From Psychrobacter namhaensis (GTDB taxonomy: Bacteria > Pseudomonadota > Gammaproteobacteria > Pseudomonadales > Moraxellaceae): a DNA stretch of 64,000 nt. Positions 45,282 through 56,100 of the stretch are shown piece after piece. The translations under genes and the position numbers were made by a program. The notes beneath the pieces are model-generated. The model ran no database searches. It worked only from the letters and a program-made list of their open reading frames with translations, and was not told the DNA's origin. Each line of letters begins with the position of its first letter. Within the stretch, counting starts at the first letter, position 1. Location: NCBI RefSeq assembly GCF_016107545.1, contig NZ_JABASS010000002.1, forward strand, positions 62,001 through 126,000, read 5' to 3'.

Positions 45282-45962
45282 CAGTCATAGCCGTCACCGT
45301 AAGAATCGTTATTTTATTATATAGTGAATTGTATCGAGGTGAAACAATTGCCCCATACTTAGGGTACTTACCAAGATTGGGATTCTAATTACTAATAAAT
45401 AGGCAAAATCATTGCGCTCGCGAATAACAACCATTTTTATATTACTGGCTAGTGTGAACATTTATTTGTTAATCACTGGAAAAGGGTCAATAACTGTGCT
45501 AAAACGAACATAACAAATTCTATTGATACACTTTTATTACAAAATAAAATTATCCAGCAATGTGATTATCGTTTCTATATAATGCAGAAATATCATGCGG
45601 TTGATGGTTTTAGAAATTGAGAGCGCTACCGATGACTTATGTATGACTGTTTTCTGAGCGCGCGTTACCAACACTGAGTTAATGGGCGCTCAAAAAAGCG
45701 AAATAGTTCGGGCAAAAAACGCCGAGTAGGGCTCAATTTAGCAGAATTATCAATCAGAAAGTGCGTATAGTAACCCATGTTGATGCCGTGTTTGACAGGC
45801 AGAGATTGACAGATGACAGATTCACTGTCATAACACATGGCAATACAAATTTAGACGGCCGTATCACATGAAGAACACGCGATATGACGAGGTAAAATAA
45901 CCGTTAAAATTTGTATTGATCGGTAGCATTACGAATCAATAGTCGTTTATAGGACAGTGATA
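45282..45962. other. 681-base region upstream of pilG
   Basis: The longest gene-free stretch. The distal half is AT-rich with a TATAAT at 45578. The proximal 130 bases hold three inverted repeats listed separately. No coding frame is convincing. Confidence 0.55.
45813..45940 (+). promoter_or_regulatory. Candidate structured leader of pilG
   Basis: Three inverted repeats in series: ATGACAG/CTGTCAT (45813-45831); CAATACAAATTT..ACGG/CCGT..AAATTTGTATTG (45841-45918); ATTGAT/ATCAAT (45915-45940). The second and third share bases, so they could be alternative folds. It ends 22 bases before pilG. Confidence 0.4.
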
Positions 45963-46340
45963 ATGGAAAATAATTTTGATGGTTTAAAAGTGATGGTGAT
46001 TGATGACTCAAAAACCATTCGCCGTACCGCAGAAACCCTATTGCAAAAAGCGGGTTGTGAAGTAGTGACCGCGATTGACGGTTTTGATGCGTTAGCAAAG
46101 ATTGTTGATAACAACCCAGATATTATTTTTGTCGATATTATGATGCCACGTTTAGATGGCTATCAGACTTGTGCGTTGATAAAAAACAACCCAGATTATG
46201 CCAGTAAGCCCGTGATTATGTTGTCGTCTAAAGATGGCTTATTTGATAAAGCGCGGGGCCGTATCGTTGGTTCTGATGAGTATTTGACGAAGCCATTTAG
46301 TAAAGATGAGCTGTTTGAGGCAATTAACCAGTACCGCTAG
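45963..46340 (+). CDS. pilG: Twitching motility response regulator PilG
   Basis: 125-residue single receiver domain. Phospho-acceptor in IIFVDIMMPRLDGYQTC; VIDDSKTIRRTAETLL at the start; switch Lys in EYLTKPFSKDEL. PilG promotes pilus extension and cAMP signalling in Pseudomonas. ATG at 45963 has AGGA eight bases upstream; a GTG six bases earlier is the alternative. First gene of the Pil-Chp cluster. Confidence 0.95.
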   Translation: MENNFDGLKVMVIDDSKTIRRTAETLLQKAGCEVVTAIDGFDALAKIVDNNPDIIFVDIMMPRLDGYQTCALIKNNPDYASKPVIMLSSKDGLFDKARGRIVGSDEYLTKPFSKDELFEAINQYR

Positions 46341-46587
46341 GACAAATAAGTAAATGTGTGATTAAATTCAGGCTGAACAATCTGTGTGATTTCGGTAAAC
46401 TTTACAGGTTAGGCGATATGGCCTAGGTATTTGGGTTTATGAATATTTACGAATAATTGCTCAACGTTTCATCACAACCTTTAAGAAAGTCTCTTTGTCA
46501 TTCATGTTTGACGAGTCATTTTACTTGGGTTGTTTCAATAATATAACAATATATCCTCTGGGGTATTTTTGAAAAAAGGGAACTCTT

Positions 46588-46950
46588 ATGACTACTGTTT
46601 TAGTCATTGACGACTCGCCATCTGAAATGGCGAAATTTCGCGACATGCTTGCTCGACATAATTTTACAGTATTAGAGGCGACAAATGGTGAGCAAGGCTG
46701 TCAGATGGCCGTGGATCATCTACCAGATGTCATCCTAATGGATGTGGTTATGCCAGAGATGAATGGTTTTCAGGCCACTCGTAAAATCACTCGTGGTGAA
46801 ACCACAGCCCACATTCCTGTGATTATGATCAGTACCAAAAATCAAGAAACAGATAGGGTTTGGGGCAAACGTCAAGGCGCTAAAGAGTACATGGCTAAGC
46901 CAGTTGATGAAAATGGATTGGTTAATATCATTCGCAAAGTAATGGAGTAG
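46588..46950 (+). CDS. pilH: Twitching motility response regulator PilH
   Basis: 120-residue single receiver domain: VLVIDDSPSEMAKFRDML, VILMDVVMPEMNGFQATR with phospho-acceptor, KEYMAKPVDENGL. In Pseudomonas PilH opposes PilG, probably as phosphate sink and in retraction control. AAAAAGGGAA precedes the ATG. A 247-base spacer follows pilG; pilI starts three bases after the stop. Confidence 0.95.
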   Translation: MTTVLVIDDSPSEMAKFRDMLARHNFTVLEATNGEQGCQMAVDHLPDVILMDVVMPEMNGFQATRKITRGETTAHIPVIMISTKNQETDRVWGKRQGAKEYMAKPVDENGLVNIIRKVME

Positions 46951-46953
46951 CTT

Positions 46954-47484
46954 GTGGCATCCAGGGGATTTATTGAGCTTCTGCGTTTAGCAGATTTGGC
47001 CCGCGCCCGCAAAAGTGGACGGCGCGGTGGACAAGAGTATGATTGGCAAGGTGTGGTATTTGAGATTGGCGGACAGCGACTGGTTGCTCCGATGGGTCAG
47101 ATATCAGAAGTATTGGCCATGCCGGAGTACACAAGCTTGCCTTTAGTAAAACCCTGGATGTTAGGCATCGCCAATATTCGTGGTCGCCTATTACCAATAA
47201 CGGACTTGTCTCAGTTTTTACAGGTTCCTAGCCGCTTAACGCAAATGAGCCAACGAAAAGTTATTGTCATCGATCAGGACAATCTGTTTTCAGGACTGTT
47301 GGTCGATCAAGTCATTGGTATTGAGCAGTTCACTCGGGACCAGTACCGAGCAGAAGCGATTGAGCCTAGCTCACCCTTTGCCCCCTATAATCATGGAAAG
47401 TTTGTTAAAAATGAGCAGGATTGGTATGTCTTTATGCCAAGCTTGCTTGCCCAAGATGTGCAGTACACCGATGCTGCAATATAG
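46954..47484 (+). CDS. pilI: CheW-like adaptor PilI
   Basis: 176-residue CheW-domain protein coupling PilJ to the kinase ChpA. Seen: GVVFEIGGQRLVAPMGQISEVL, LGIANIRGRLLPITDLSQFL, and FSGLLVDQVIGIEQF. GTG start three bases after pilH, so translational coupling is likely. Confidence 0.93.
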   Translation: MASRGFIELLRLADLARARKSGRRGGQEYDWQGVVFEIGGQRLVAPMGQISEVLAMPEYTSLPLVKPWMLGIANIRGRLLPITDLSQFLQVPSRLTQMSQRKVIVIDQDNLFSGLLVDQVIGIEQFTRDQYRAEAIEPSSPFAPYNHGKFVKNEQDWYVFMPSLLAQDVQYTDAAI

Positions 47485-47661
47485 CTGTCAATAACAGAGT
47501 ACGTAGCTGTTAGAACAATGACTAAATAATAGCGAATGACATGATACGGTTGGATGTCAGCATTCATACAGGCTTTGCTAATCACTGCTGCTTTTATAAC
47601 AGTAAGATTGTCAAAGTCAGTCACGAGAAGACTTTGACGATTGTTTGAAAGGAAACGCACT

Positions 47662-49077
47662 ATGAGTGATGTTATAAAAAAACCTGTCGCTGGTACGACC
47701 AAAAAAACAGCAGATGGCAAAGAGGCTAATAACACTTGGAAACTGTTATTAGGATTTTTTGTTCTAGTGAGTGTGGTCTGTTTGATTTGGCTAGTAAATT
47801 CGTTATCGTCAGTGAGCCAGTACTTAGTGGATTTTAACCAATCTGTTGTTTTACCGGCGGTTGTATTTGCCATCGGGGTTCTAGGGATTCTGTTTACTCT
47901 GTATCAGCTTCTTAAGCAGCGTGGTGGGTCCGAGCGATTACTGATTGAAAAAGAAACCCTACGCCGTCGTCAAGAAGCAGAGGCAGAGTCTGAGCGCGCC
48001 CGTCAGATTCAAGAAGAAAACGAGCGTAACCAGATAGCCATTCTACGTTTACTTGATGAATTGGGGGATTTGGCAGAAGGGGATCTAACGGTTAATGCCA
48101 CGGTATCAGAAGATTTTACAGGGGCCATTGCTGACTCAGTGAACTTTGCGATTGATCAGTTGCGCCAGTTAGTACTGGTGATTAATAACACGGCTGCCCG
48201 CGTTTCGCAGTCCTCAGAGCAAACACAGATGAATGCGGTTGAACTGGCTGAAGCCTCTGAGCATCAAGCACAAGAAATTGCGGGTGTGTCAGCGGCTATC
48301 AATGAGATGACTGTCTCGATTGACCAAGTTTCAAACAACGCGTCAGAGTCTGCGACGGTTGCCCAGCGTTCAGTGGCTATCTCGCACAATGGGGCGGCGG
48401 TTGTACAGCGCTCTATTGAGGGCATGAACGTTATTCGTGATCAGATTCAAGAGACGTCCAAACGTATCAAGCGTCTTGGTGAGTCTTCGCAAGAAATTGG
48501 TGACATCGTTGGTTTGATTAATGACATTGCGGACCAGACCAACGTGCTGGCATTGAATGCTGCTATTCAGGCATCGATGGCGGGCGAAGCTGGTCGAGGC
48601 TTTGCGGTTGTTGCCGATGAGGTCCAACGCCTTGCTGAGCGCTCTGCTAATGCTACCAAACAGATTGAAACACTGGTAAAAACCATTCAGGCAGATACCA
48701 ATGAAGCGGTTATGTCAATGGAGTCCACGACCTCTGAAGTCGTACGTGGGGCGCGTTTGGCGAAGGATGCTGGTGAAGCACTAGAAGAGGTACAAAGTGT
48801 TTCTAACACGTTGGCTGATTTGATTCAAAACATCTCAAATGCAGCCATGCAGCAGGCTGAATCTGCTGGACACATCTCGCACACTATGAATATTATCCAA
48901 GACATTACCTCACAAACCTCATCTGGGACGATGGCAACAGCGCGTTCTATTGGTGAGCTGAGCGAGATGGCGGCAGCGCTACAAGAGTCAGTAACAGGCT
49001 TTAAAGTAACGAATGACGATGAGTTGTTAGACAGTGACACGCTGAGTACGGAAAATACGTTGTCAGAAAGCGCTTGA
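47662..49077 (+). CDS. pilJ: Chemoreceptor PilJ, short form without the large periplasmic domain
   Basis: 471 residues against ~680 in Pseudomonas. Two membrane segments (about residues 26-45 and 58-79) enclose only about ten periplasmic residues, so the PilJ sensor domain is missing. HAMP-like segment [18 protein letters not shown] follows. The signalling tip is [20 protein letters not shown], with [20 protein letters not shown] downstream, typical of PilJ. ATG at 47662 has AAAGGA upstream; a TTG at 47641 would add seven residues. It must sense through membrane partners or pilus proteins, if at all. Confidence 0.92.
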   Translation: MSDVIKKPVAGTTKKTADGKEANNTWKLLLGFFVLVSVVCLIWLVNSLSSVSQYLVDFNQSVVLPAVVFAIGVLGILFTLYQLLKQRGGSERLLIEKETLRRRQEAEAESERARQIQEENERNQIAILRLLDELGDLAEGDLTVNATVSEDFTGAIADSVNFAIDQLRQLVLVINNTAARVSQSSEQTQMNAVELAEASEHQAQEIAGVSAAINEMTVSIDQVSNNASESATVAQRSVAISHNGAAVVQRSIEGMNVIRDQIQETSKRIKRLGESSQEIGDIVGLINDIADQTNVLALNAAIQASMAGEAGRGFAVVADEVQRLAERSANATKQIETLVKTIQADTNEAVMSMESTTSEVVRGARLAKDAGEALEEVQSVSNTLADLIQNISNAAMQQAESAGHISHTMNIIQDITSQTSSGTMATARSIGELSEMAAALQESVTGFKVTNDDELLDSDTLSTENTLSESA

Positions 49078-49190
49078 TAATAACGCTCAGTGCTAAGTCA
49101 GTACTGAACGGTTTATCGTCTTTTATTAATGTGTGCGTTAAAACGCTGTACGAGCCGTGATGACGTGCAGCAAAAATCATAGCAGGTGAT

Positions 49191-50150
49191 GTGAATAATT
49201 TTACTCAACCAGATGGCGATCCCATTCAATCAGGCAAGAATTCTTTGGTCACAGACGCTAGGCAGGAAGACAGTCTTGATGTGCAGCAGTGGCAACGGTA
49301 CATAGAGCAAGAAATTGGCTTTGTTCTACCAGATGTCCAGCTGCAGTGGTTGATAAATGCGATTGATCGTACGGCATTAGCGCATGGACTGACAGCTAAT
49401 AGTTTATGGCATCAACTACCAAACAATACTATGTTACGTCAGCAGTTGTTAGATAAAGTGCTGATCCATGAAAGTCGTTTCTTTCGCCACATGCCGTCTA
49501 TAGAGTTTGTCACAAAGTATGCGCGGCAGCATCAATTAACGGCCTCCGACCGTAGTAGTGACAATGGGCCTAGTGAGCTATTTCGTATTTGGAGCGTTGG
49601 TTGTGCAAGTGGACAAGAAACGTGGTCGCTTGCGATGAGCTTGGCAGCGGAGCCATTGACAAACTATGTGATATTGGGTACTGATGTCAGCCAACAAGCC
49701 ATTTTACAGGCACGACTGGGGCAGTATGATAAGCGCCAGCAGCTCTTAATTCCCGCACGTTGCCAGCAGTTTGTTCAGCCATTGCGAGATAAGAGTGAGG
49801 CGCATCAGTCAAATTTTTATGGTTTATCTGCTGTAAAAAAAGCGACAAACAGTACGCACGCAGACTGGCAGGTTGCGCCAATATTGCAACAGCGCGTTAG
49901 TTTCGCTTTACACAACATTATTGAGAAAAAACCACCCACGTCGCATCTTCAGCATGTGATCATCTGTCAAAATATGCTGCTATATTTTCGTAAGTTTGAT
50001 CAGCGCGATATTCTAGCGAGACTATCAGAACAGTGTGCGTTAGGTGGATATATTATATTGGCTCCAGGTGAGGCGTTGTTTTGGCGTCCTTCGAATATGC
50101 GCCGTATTGCGCACCCACAGGTTAATGTGTGGCAAAAAATCCACGCCTAA
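49191..50150 (+). CDS. pilK: Chemoreceptor methyltransferase PilK (CheR family)
   Basis: 319-residue SAM-dependent methyltransferase predicted to methylate glutamates on PilJ. CheR marks: HESRFFRHMPSIEFV, SAM-binding SVGCASGQETWSLAM, LGTDVSQQAILQARLGQY and HVIICQNMLLYF. GTG start with AGGTGAT upstream. An Asp/Ser-rich 20-residue linker and a region SEAHQSNFYGLSAVKK are loose inserts. Confidence 0.93.
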   Translation: MNNFTQPDGDPIQSGKNSLVTDARQEDSLDVQQWQRYIEQEIGFVLPDVQLQWLINAIDRTALAHGLTANSLWHQLPNNTMLRQQLLDKVLIHESRFFRHMPSIEFVTKYARQHQLTASDRSSDNGPSELFRIWSVGCASGQETWSLAMSLAAEPLTNYVILGTDVSQQAILQARLGQYDKRQQLLIPARCQQFVQPLRDKSEAHQSNFYGLSAVKKATNSTHADWQVAPILQQRVSFALHNIIEKKPPTSHLQHVIICQNMLLYFRKFDQRDILARLSEQCALGGYIILAPGEALFWRPSNMRRIAHPQVNVWQKIHA

Positions 50151-50180
50151 ATTAGTGCCTAAACGAGTTAGGATAAACCG

Positions 50181-53100
50181 ATGAAAAACCAGCCCAATGA
50201 CATAGTGACGCTTGAATGGTTGTTACCTCTGTTTAATCAGCAATTATCACAGATATCTGAGGGCTGGCAATTAGGCGCTGATCGCACTAATGCCGAGCAG
50301 ATGGTACAGAACTACCATCAGGTTGGTGGGGCGCTGACCATGATCCGCCTGCCTTTATTGGCAAGTCTCGCCAATAAACTGAGTTTGCTGGCAGAAGCAA
50401 GCAATCGCACAAGCAGCCACAATAGTAACTCTACTCATCGTCGTATCGGCCAACTGTCTCATGAGTTGTTGCAGCGAGAATTGAATCAATACGCACATAC
50501 GAGCAGTTACCGTACCGCCTTTGTTAGTAACGCTACTAACAAGCTTACGCAGGCGTTGGCAAAATTAGGGATAGAGACTGACTCACCTGCTAGTCTTATC
50601 GATCATCAAGGTGAGCATTCATACCCTAACGCTGTCGATGACCATGTTACTGACGACCGTTTTATTGACGACAGTGTTATCGATAATATTGAGGTGGTAG
50701 TACCGACTAGTAGAGCCGCTACGCAGTTGGCTGACCATCACTATCAACAGTTATTACTGGTTTGGCGACAGCAAGTACAAGAGTTACTGGTTACCAATAC
50801 CAATCAGGCCTCTTTATTAACGGTATTAGCAAGGGTCAGTCAATACTTATGGCAGACCACTCAGGATGGTGACTTACAACGCCTGTGGTATTTAACAGAA
50901 TTGTGGCTCAATGATCTGACTCATAACGACACACCGCTGCCCGAACAATATGCGCCATTGTTAAGTCAGCTTGAGCAAATGATAGCGTCTTGTGTCCAGC
51001 ATACTCAGCTGTCATCGAGCACTATTAAACATTTAACTACCAGTGTGTATGCTGAGTTAAATAGTCTGGCACAAAACAGTGAACACACGCAGTCTACGCT
51101 AAGCGGTGTATCGCATAGCGCACCGACGCCTTCACGTTTTTTACCACGAATACTAAGTGAGCTTGAAACGCTTATCTTCCATCTGGATAAGCCAGACACG
51201 CTTTTAACACCGTTGCAAAAAATAAAAAGTCAGCTTAAGGGGCGAGGCTGGACATACTATGTGGCACAAGTCGACACGGTGCTTACAGATATAGAGCATG
51301 CTTTATCGTCAGAAACAGGCTTTGCCCAAGAGCAGGGGCAGATTGAGCGTAAGCTTCAAGAGCTGTACAGTGCTATTTATAATACCGAACAGACAATATC
51401 TCTTAAAATAGGAAGCGCGGCCTCTTTTATTACGCGGTCCGATGTGTGCGAAAGTGTTGATACGCAAACGGCTGATAGTCAGGATTCAACTCCCGCTGGC
51501 GAAGGCTTGCGTGAGCTACGTATTGCGGTCGAAGACGTCAAGCAAAGCTTTAGTGCATATATACAGCGTCAAGATATCCATCTGTTGCCAACGGCTACAG
51601 ACTTTACCCGTATTGGTGATGCTTTTGCTGATATGGGTTTACCCGCCATTCGCCAAACCATGAATGACATGGCCAGCATATTTACACAACTGGCAACTCA
51701 CAAGATCGAAGCGCTCAGTTGGGATATGACCCAATCGCTAGCTGAGGGACTAACGTCTATTGAGCTGCTGCTTGATTACCTTGCGCAGCAAGTTTTCAAC
51801 CAGCAGTTACTAACACGGGCCAATGAGCACACTGCTAAAGCCACACAGCTTCTAGATGTTTATATTGAAGCACCAGAGACGATCAACGACACTTTTCTGA
51901 CGCAAAAGCCCGCCGCAACGAATGTACTTCGTTATGATGATAGTGGCGAGATTGCCCCTATTACTGAGTCAAGCACAGACAGTGAGAGTGTGGTAGGACA
52001 AGCGACTACCGACATTGGCAGTAATAGCGCTAATGACCAGGATAATAGTTCCGAGAGTGCTGCATTGATGCGCGCTCGTGAGCAAGTCAAGCCTGATAAC
52101 TTTGAGATAGATGAAGAGATTCGCGACATCTTTATCGAAGAGGCGACAGACGTCATCACTGACCTAGAAGACTTCTTGCCTATCTGGCAGCAGGATGCAC
52201 AGGACTTAACTCCCTTAACGGAAGTACGTAGAGGCTTTCACACCTTAAAAGGCTCAGGGCGTATGGTCGGGGCTTTTAGTATCAGTGAGATGGCGTGGTC
52301 AATCGAAAATCTACTCAATCGCCTTTTAGATAAGACCTTACCTGTCACAGATGAGGTAGTCAGTCTTGTGATAGAGACGACCAAGCGTTTGCCAGCGTTG
52401 GTCACAGATTTTGCAGCGCAGCATTTACCAGGTTTTGACCCTGCTGTTACTATTTTACAAAGTCACAATTTAATGACGCAGCAATCTATCAATGCTGGGC
52501 TACCCACCTCTGAGCCTGCACTTACTGATACTGAGGTATCAAGTTTGACGGCGGACTATGCTGAGTTGTCAGATTCTCTCGATACCGTTTATGAATCTAC
52601 CAAAGACAGTAATGACAGTGAAAGGAGCAGTAAACCTGCGTCCTTATCTACCCTAGCGATACCAGCGGTATTGGACCCTTTTATGGCGGAGACGGATCAG
52701 TTGCCAGTAGATGCGAGCGATGCCGATCCTGATATTAAAGAGATATTTATAGAAGAAGCCAATGAAGTATTGGCAGACATCATACCTTTATGTGCAAATT
52801 GGCAATTGTCACCAACAGATTTAAGCGTGCTGGCGGATATCCGTCGCGGGTTCCACACCTTAAAAGGGTCGGGGCGTATGGTCGGGGCTAACTACACTGC
52901 GGAGCTGGCATGGGCAATAGAAAACATGCTGAATCGACTCTTGGATCGTAGTATTACGGTCTCAGCAGATATGTGTCAGCTTATTGCAGATGTGTTAGCT
53001 GCCTATCCTACGATGCTAACGGTGTTTGAAAATAACGGTCAAGAATACCCTGCTATGGTGCCACTATGGATTGCGTGCGCTAAGGCTTTCAGTAAACAGC

Positions 53101-56100
53101 GAGGGGATGAGTTCAGCTATTCGGCCTTGACCGAGCAAGCATCGAATGAGTTTGAGCAAGAGGAGAGTAACCAAGATTGGGTCGTGTCAGCTGATGTGGA
53201 TGAAGCCGATCTTATTGATGACAGTAGCGAAGAGATAGACATTACGCTGCAGACGATTAACTCTGTCAATGAAATGATAGCAGAAGCACCCATTATCTTA
53301 GCGCCGCAAAGCGAAAAAGAAAAAGCATTTTTTGAGATTTTTATCGACGAAGCTGAAGGGTTGTTACACGATATTGATCAATTCGTTGATGAACATCAAA
53401 ATCAGCCTTATGTTGAAGTGACCGATGCGATTGTACGGGCGTTTCACACGTTGAGAGGGGCGTCTGGCTCTAGTGCTTTAGCCGCTATCAGTGAAGTTAG
53501 TGCGACCATTGAGCATAGCTTGGAGTTGTTGCAGCAGCAAGATACGGCCATGAATGCTCAGCATTTAGAAGCGTTGGCTCAGTCTGCCACGTTGATGGAT
53601 GGCTACTTGTACAACTACAAACAAAACATTCAACCACAAGATGTGTCGATAGAAGACGCGCAAAGTCAACAAGATATAGCCTCTTTACAAGCGATGCTGG
53701 GCGAGCCATATGGCGTTAGCGATGCTGAGGTTATATCGGATAATAAACCAACGATAGCGCAGCTTTTAGACAATCATATCGATGAATTATTGGATGCTGA
53801 ATGGGAGTTAGATGCTGCACTGAGCCACTCTGAGACAGCGCAAGTTCAAAGTTATATAGAGCAGCAAATTTCGCAAATACAGTATTTAGCCAATAAAGCC
53901 CAAGCGTTTCCAAAATTCACCTCAATCCTCAATGAGCTGGGTCACGCTTATACCTACTTGCAGGGTAATCCTGACAAAGCAAGAGACAAAAACGTTCAAG
54001 CGGTATTACATGACGGCCATGCCCAATTAGTCGGTTTGTTTGACGCATTAGCGGGTAGTATGTCACTGAAAATCGATCAGCAAGCTCTTGATGACCTGCA
54101 AAGTATCTACCAAAATGATGACAGCAGTACTCATAATGAAAGCGTCTTTACTGTGCAAACCGTCTCAGCGCCTGATCTACAACTTGAGTCTATTGATACC
54201 GACGCTGAACTGTTGGAGATCTTCTTAGAAGAGGCGCAGGAGCTTGATACAGCGCTAGACGAGAGCTTTAATAAATGGCGTGCTGATATCACCAATGTTA
54301 ATGCGTTAAAAGTTTTGCAACGCCATCTGCACACTATCAAAGGTGGCGCGCGGATGGCAGGTATTCGTAGTATTGGCGATTTGACTCACGAAGCTGAAAG
54401 TATCTATGAAGCGTTTGTAGAGAACAGACGAGCACCAACAGCGCAATGGCTTGAGATTATGCAGGTGGTGCAGGACACGATGTCACTGCAATTGATGCAT
54501 ATCGTAAATTATAAAAAATCGTTTTTTGCCTCAGCGCTTATCGAGCAACTACAACAGTTTGAAAAAGCAAAAACGTTGCCAGAAACGGTAGAGCTCATCA
54601 TACCAGCACCGAAGAGCCGTTTTGACTCTGAGACGGTAAGTACAGCTGCTGACAGTAGTTATGATAGCGATGCGGCGTCTGATGCTTTAAGCCTAGACAC
54701 TATGATTAAACAGTCATGGGCTCATGGTTTGCCTGATCCTGATATATTGGCGGTGTTTTTAGAAGAAGCAGAAGAGCTTACCAATCGTAATAAGTATCTG
54801 CATTTATTCTTAAAAGATACAAGTAACACAACCGCGCTTCAAGCGCTTCAGCGTGATTTGCACACCATCAAAGGTGGGGCGCGAATGGTTACTGCGGCTG
54901 GCATCGCTGATTTGGCTCATGAGATGGAGGCTGTTTATAAAGATTTTGTAAATAACCGCCGTCCTACTACCAAAAAAGTATTAGAGTTACTCGTTGCCAG
55001 TCATGACTGGCTTGCCGATGCGGTATCGATGCTTAGACAGCATGTCAATCCGCCAACGCCTGCATTGCTCATTGAAGCGTTACAGCAGTTTGGTAAAAAT
55101 CCAGACAGTTTAAAACAAATACCCAAGGAGTCTCTGCAGGCACAGCATGAAGCAATCTTCATAGCGAGAGAAAGGCAGGATTCACAGTATCTTGCGAAAG
55201 ATATTAGTGACATGCCAGCGATGGTCAGCAGTACCAACGAGGAAGATCAGAGTGCTAACAATAATGAGATGATTCGTATTTCAGGAGGGTTGATCGAGCA
55301 TATGATCAACTTGTCTGGCGAGTCAGCCATTAACCGTGCGCGTATCGATATGGGTATGAGCAGCTTGACCAACAGTATTGAAGATATGGGTATCACAGTA
55401 CAGCGGCTAGCCGATCAGTTACGCCGGATGGAAATCGAGCTTGAGGCACAAATTTTATCGCAGATAGACGATGAGCTGATTGAGAATGAAGATTTTGACC
55501 CTCTAGAGATGGATCAGTACTCTTCTTTGAATCAATTATCAAAGTCTTTGACAGAATCGGCGTCGGATTTGGTTGATATTAACCACACCTTGTTAGAGAA
55601 AACACGTGATAGCGAAAGTCTTTTATTACAGCTGTCACGAACACAAACTGAGTTGCAAGATGGGCTTATGCATTCGCGTATGGTGCCATTTACGCGCTTG
55701 ACCCCGCGTCTTGAGCGGGTCGTGCGTCAGACCGCTAATGAGCTTAACAAGTCTGTTGAGTTAACAATCATCAACGCTGATGACGAGATGGATAGAACCA
55801 TCCTAGAGCGTATTACCTCGCCGCTTGAGCACATGCTGCGTAACGCGGTCGATCATGGTATCGAGAACACCTCGACGCGTCTAAAAGCAGGTAAGGAGCG
55901 TAGTGGGCGTATCACTCTTGAAGTACAGCGTGAAGGAAGTGAGATTGTCATTCAGTTAGTAGATGATGGTCGCGGTATTGATGTAGACGCGGTACGTAAT
56001 AAAGCGATCTCTCAAGGTCTTATTGACGCAGACGATAACAGCCTCACTGATCTTGATATCATGCAATATATTTTTAATGCTGGCCTAAGTACCAGTAAAC

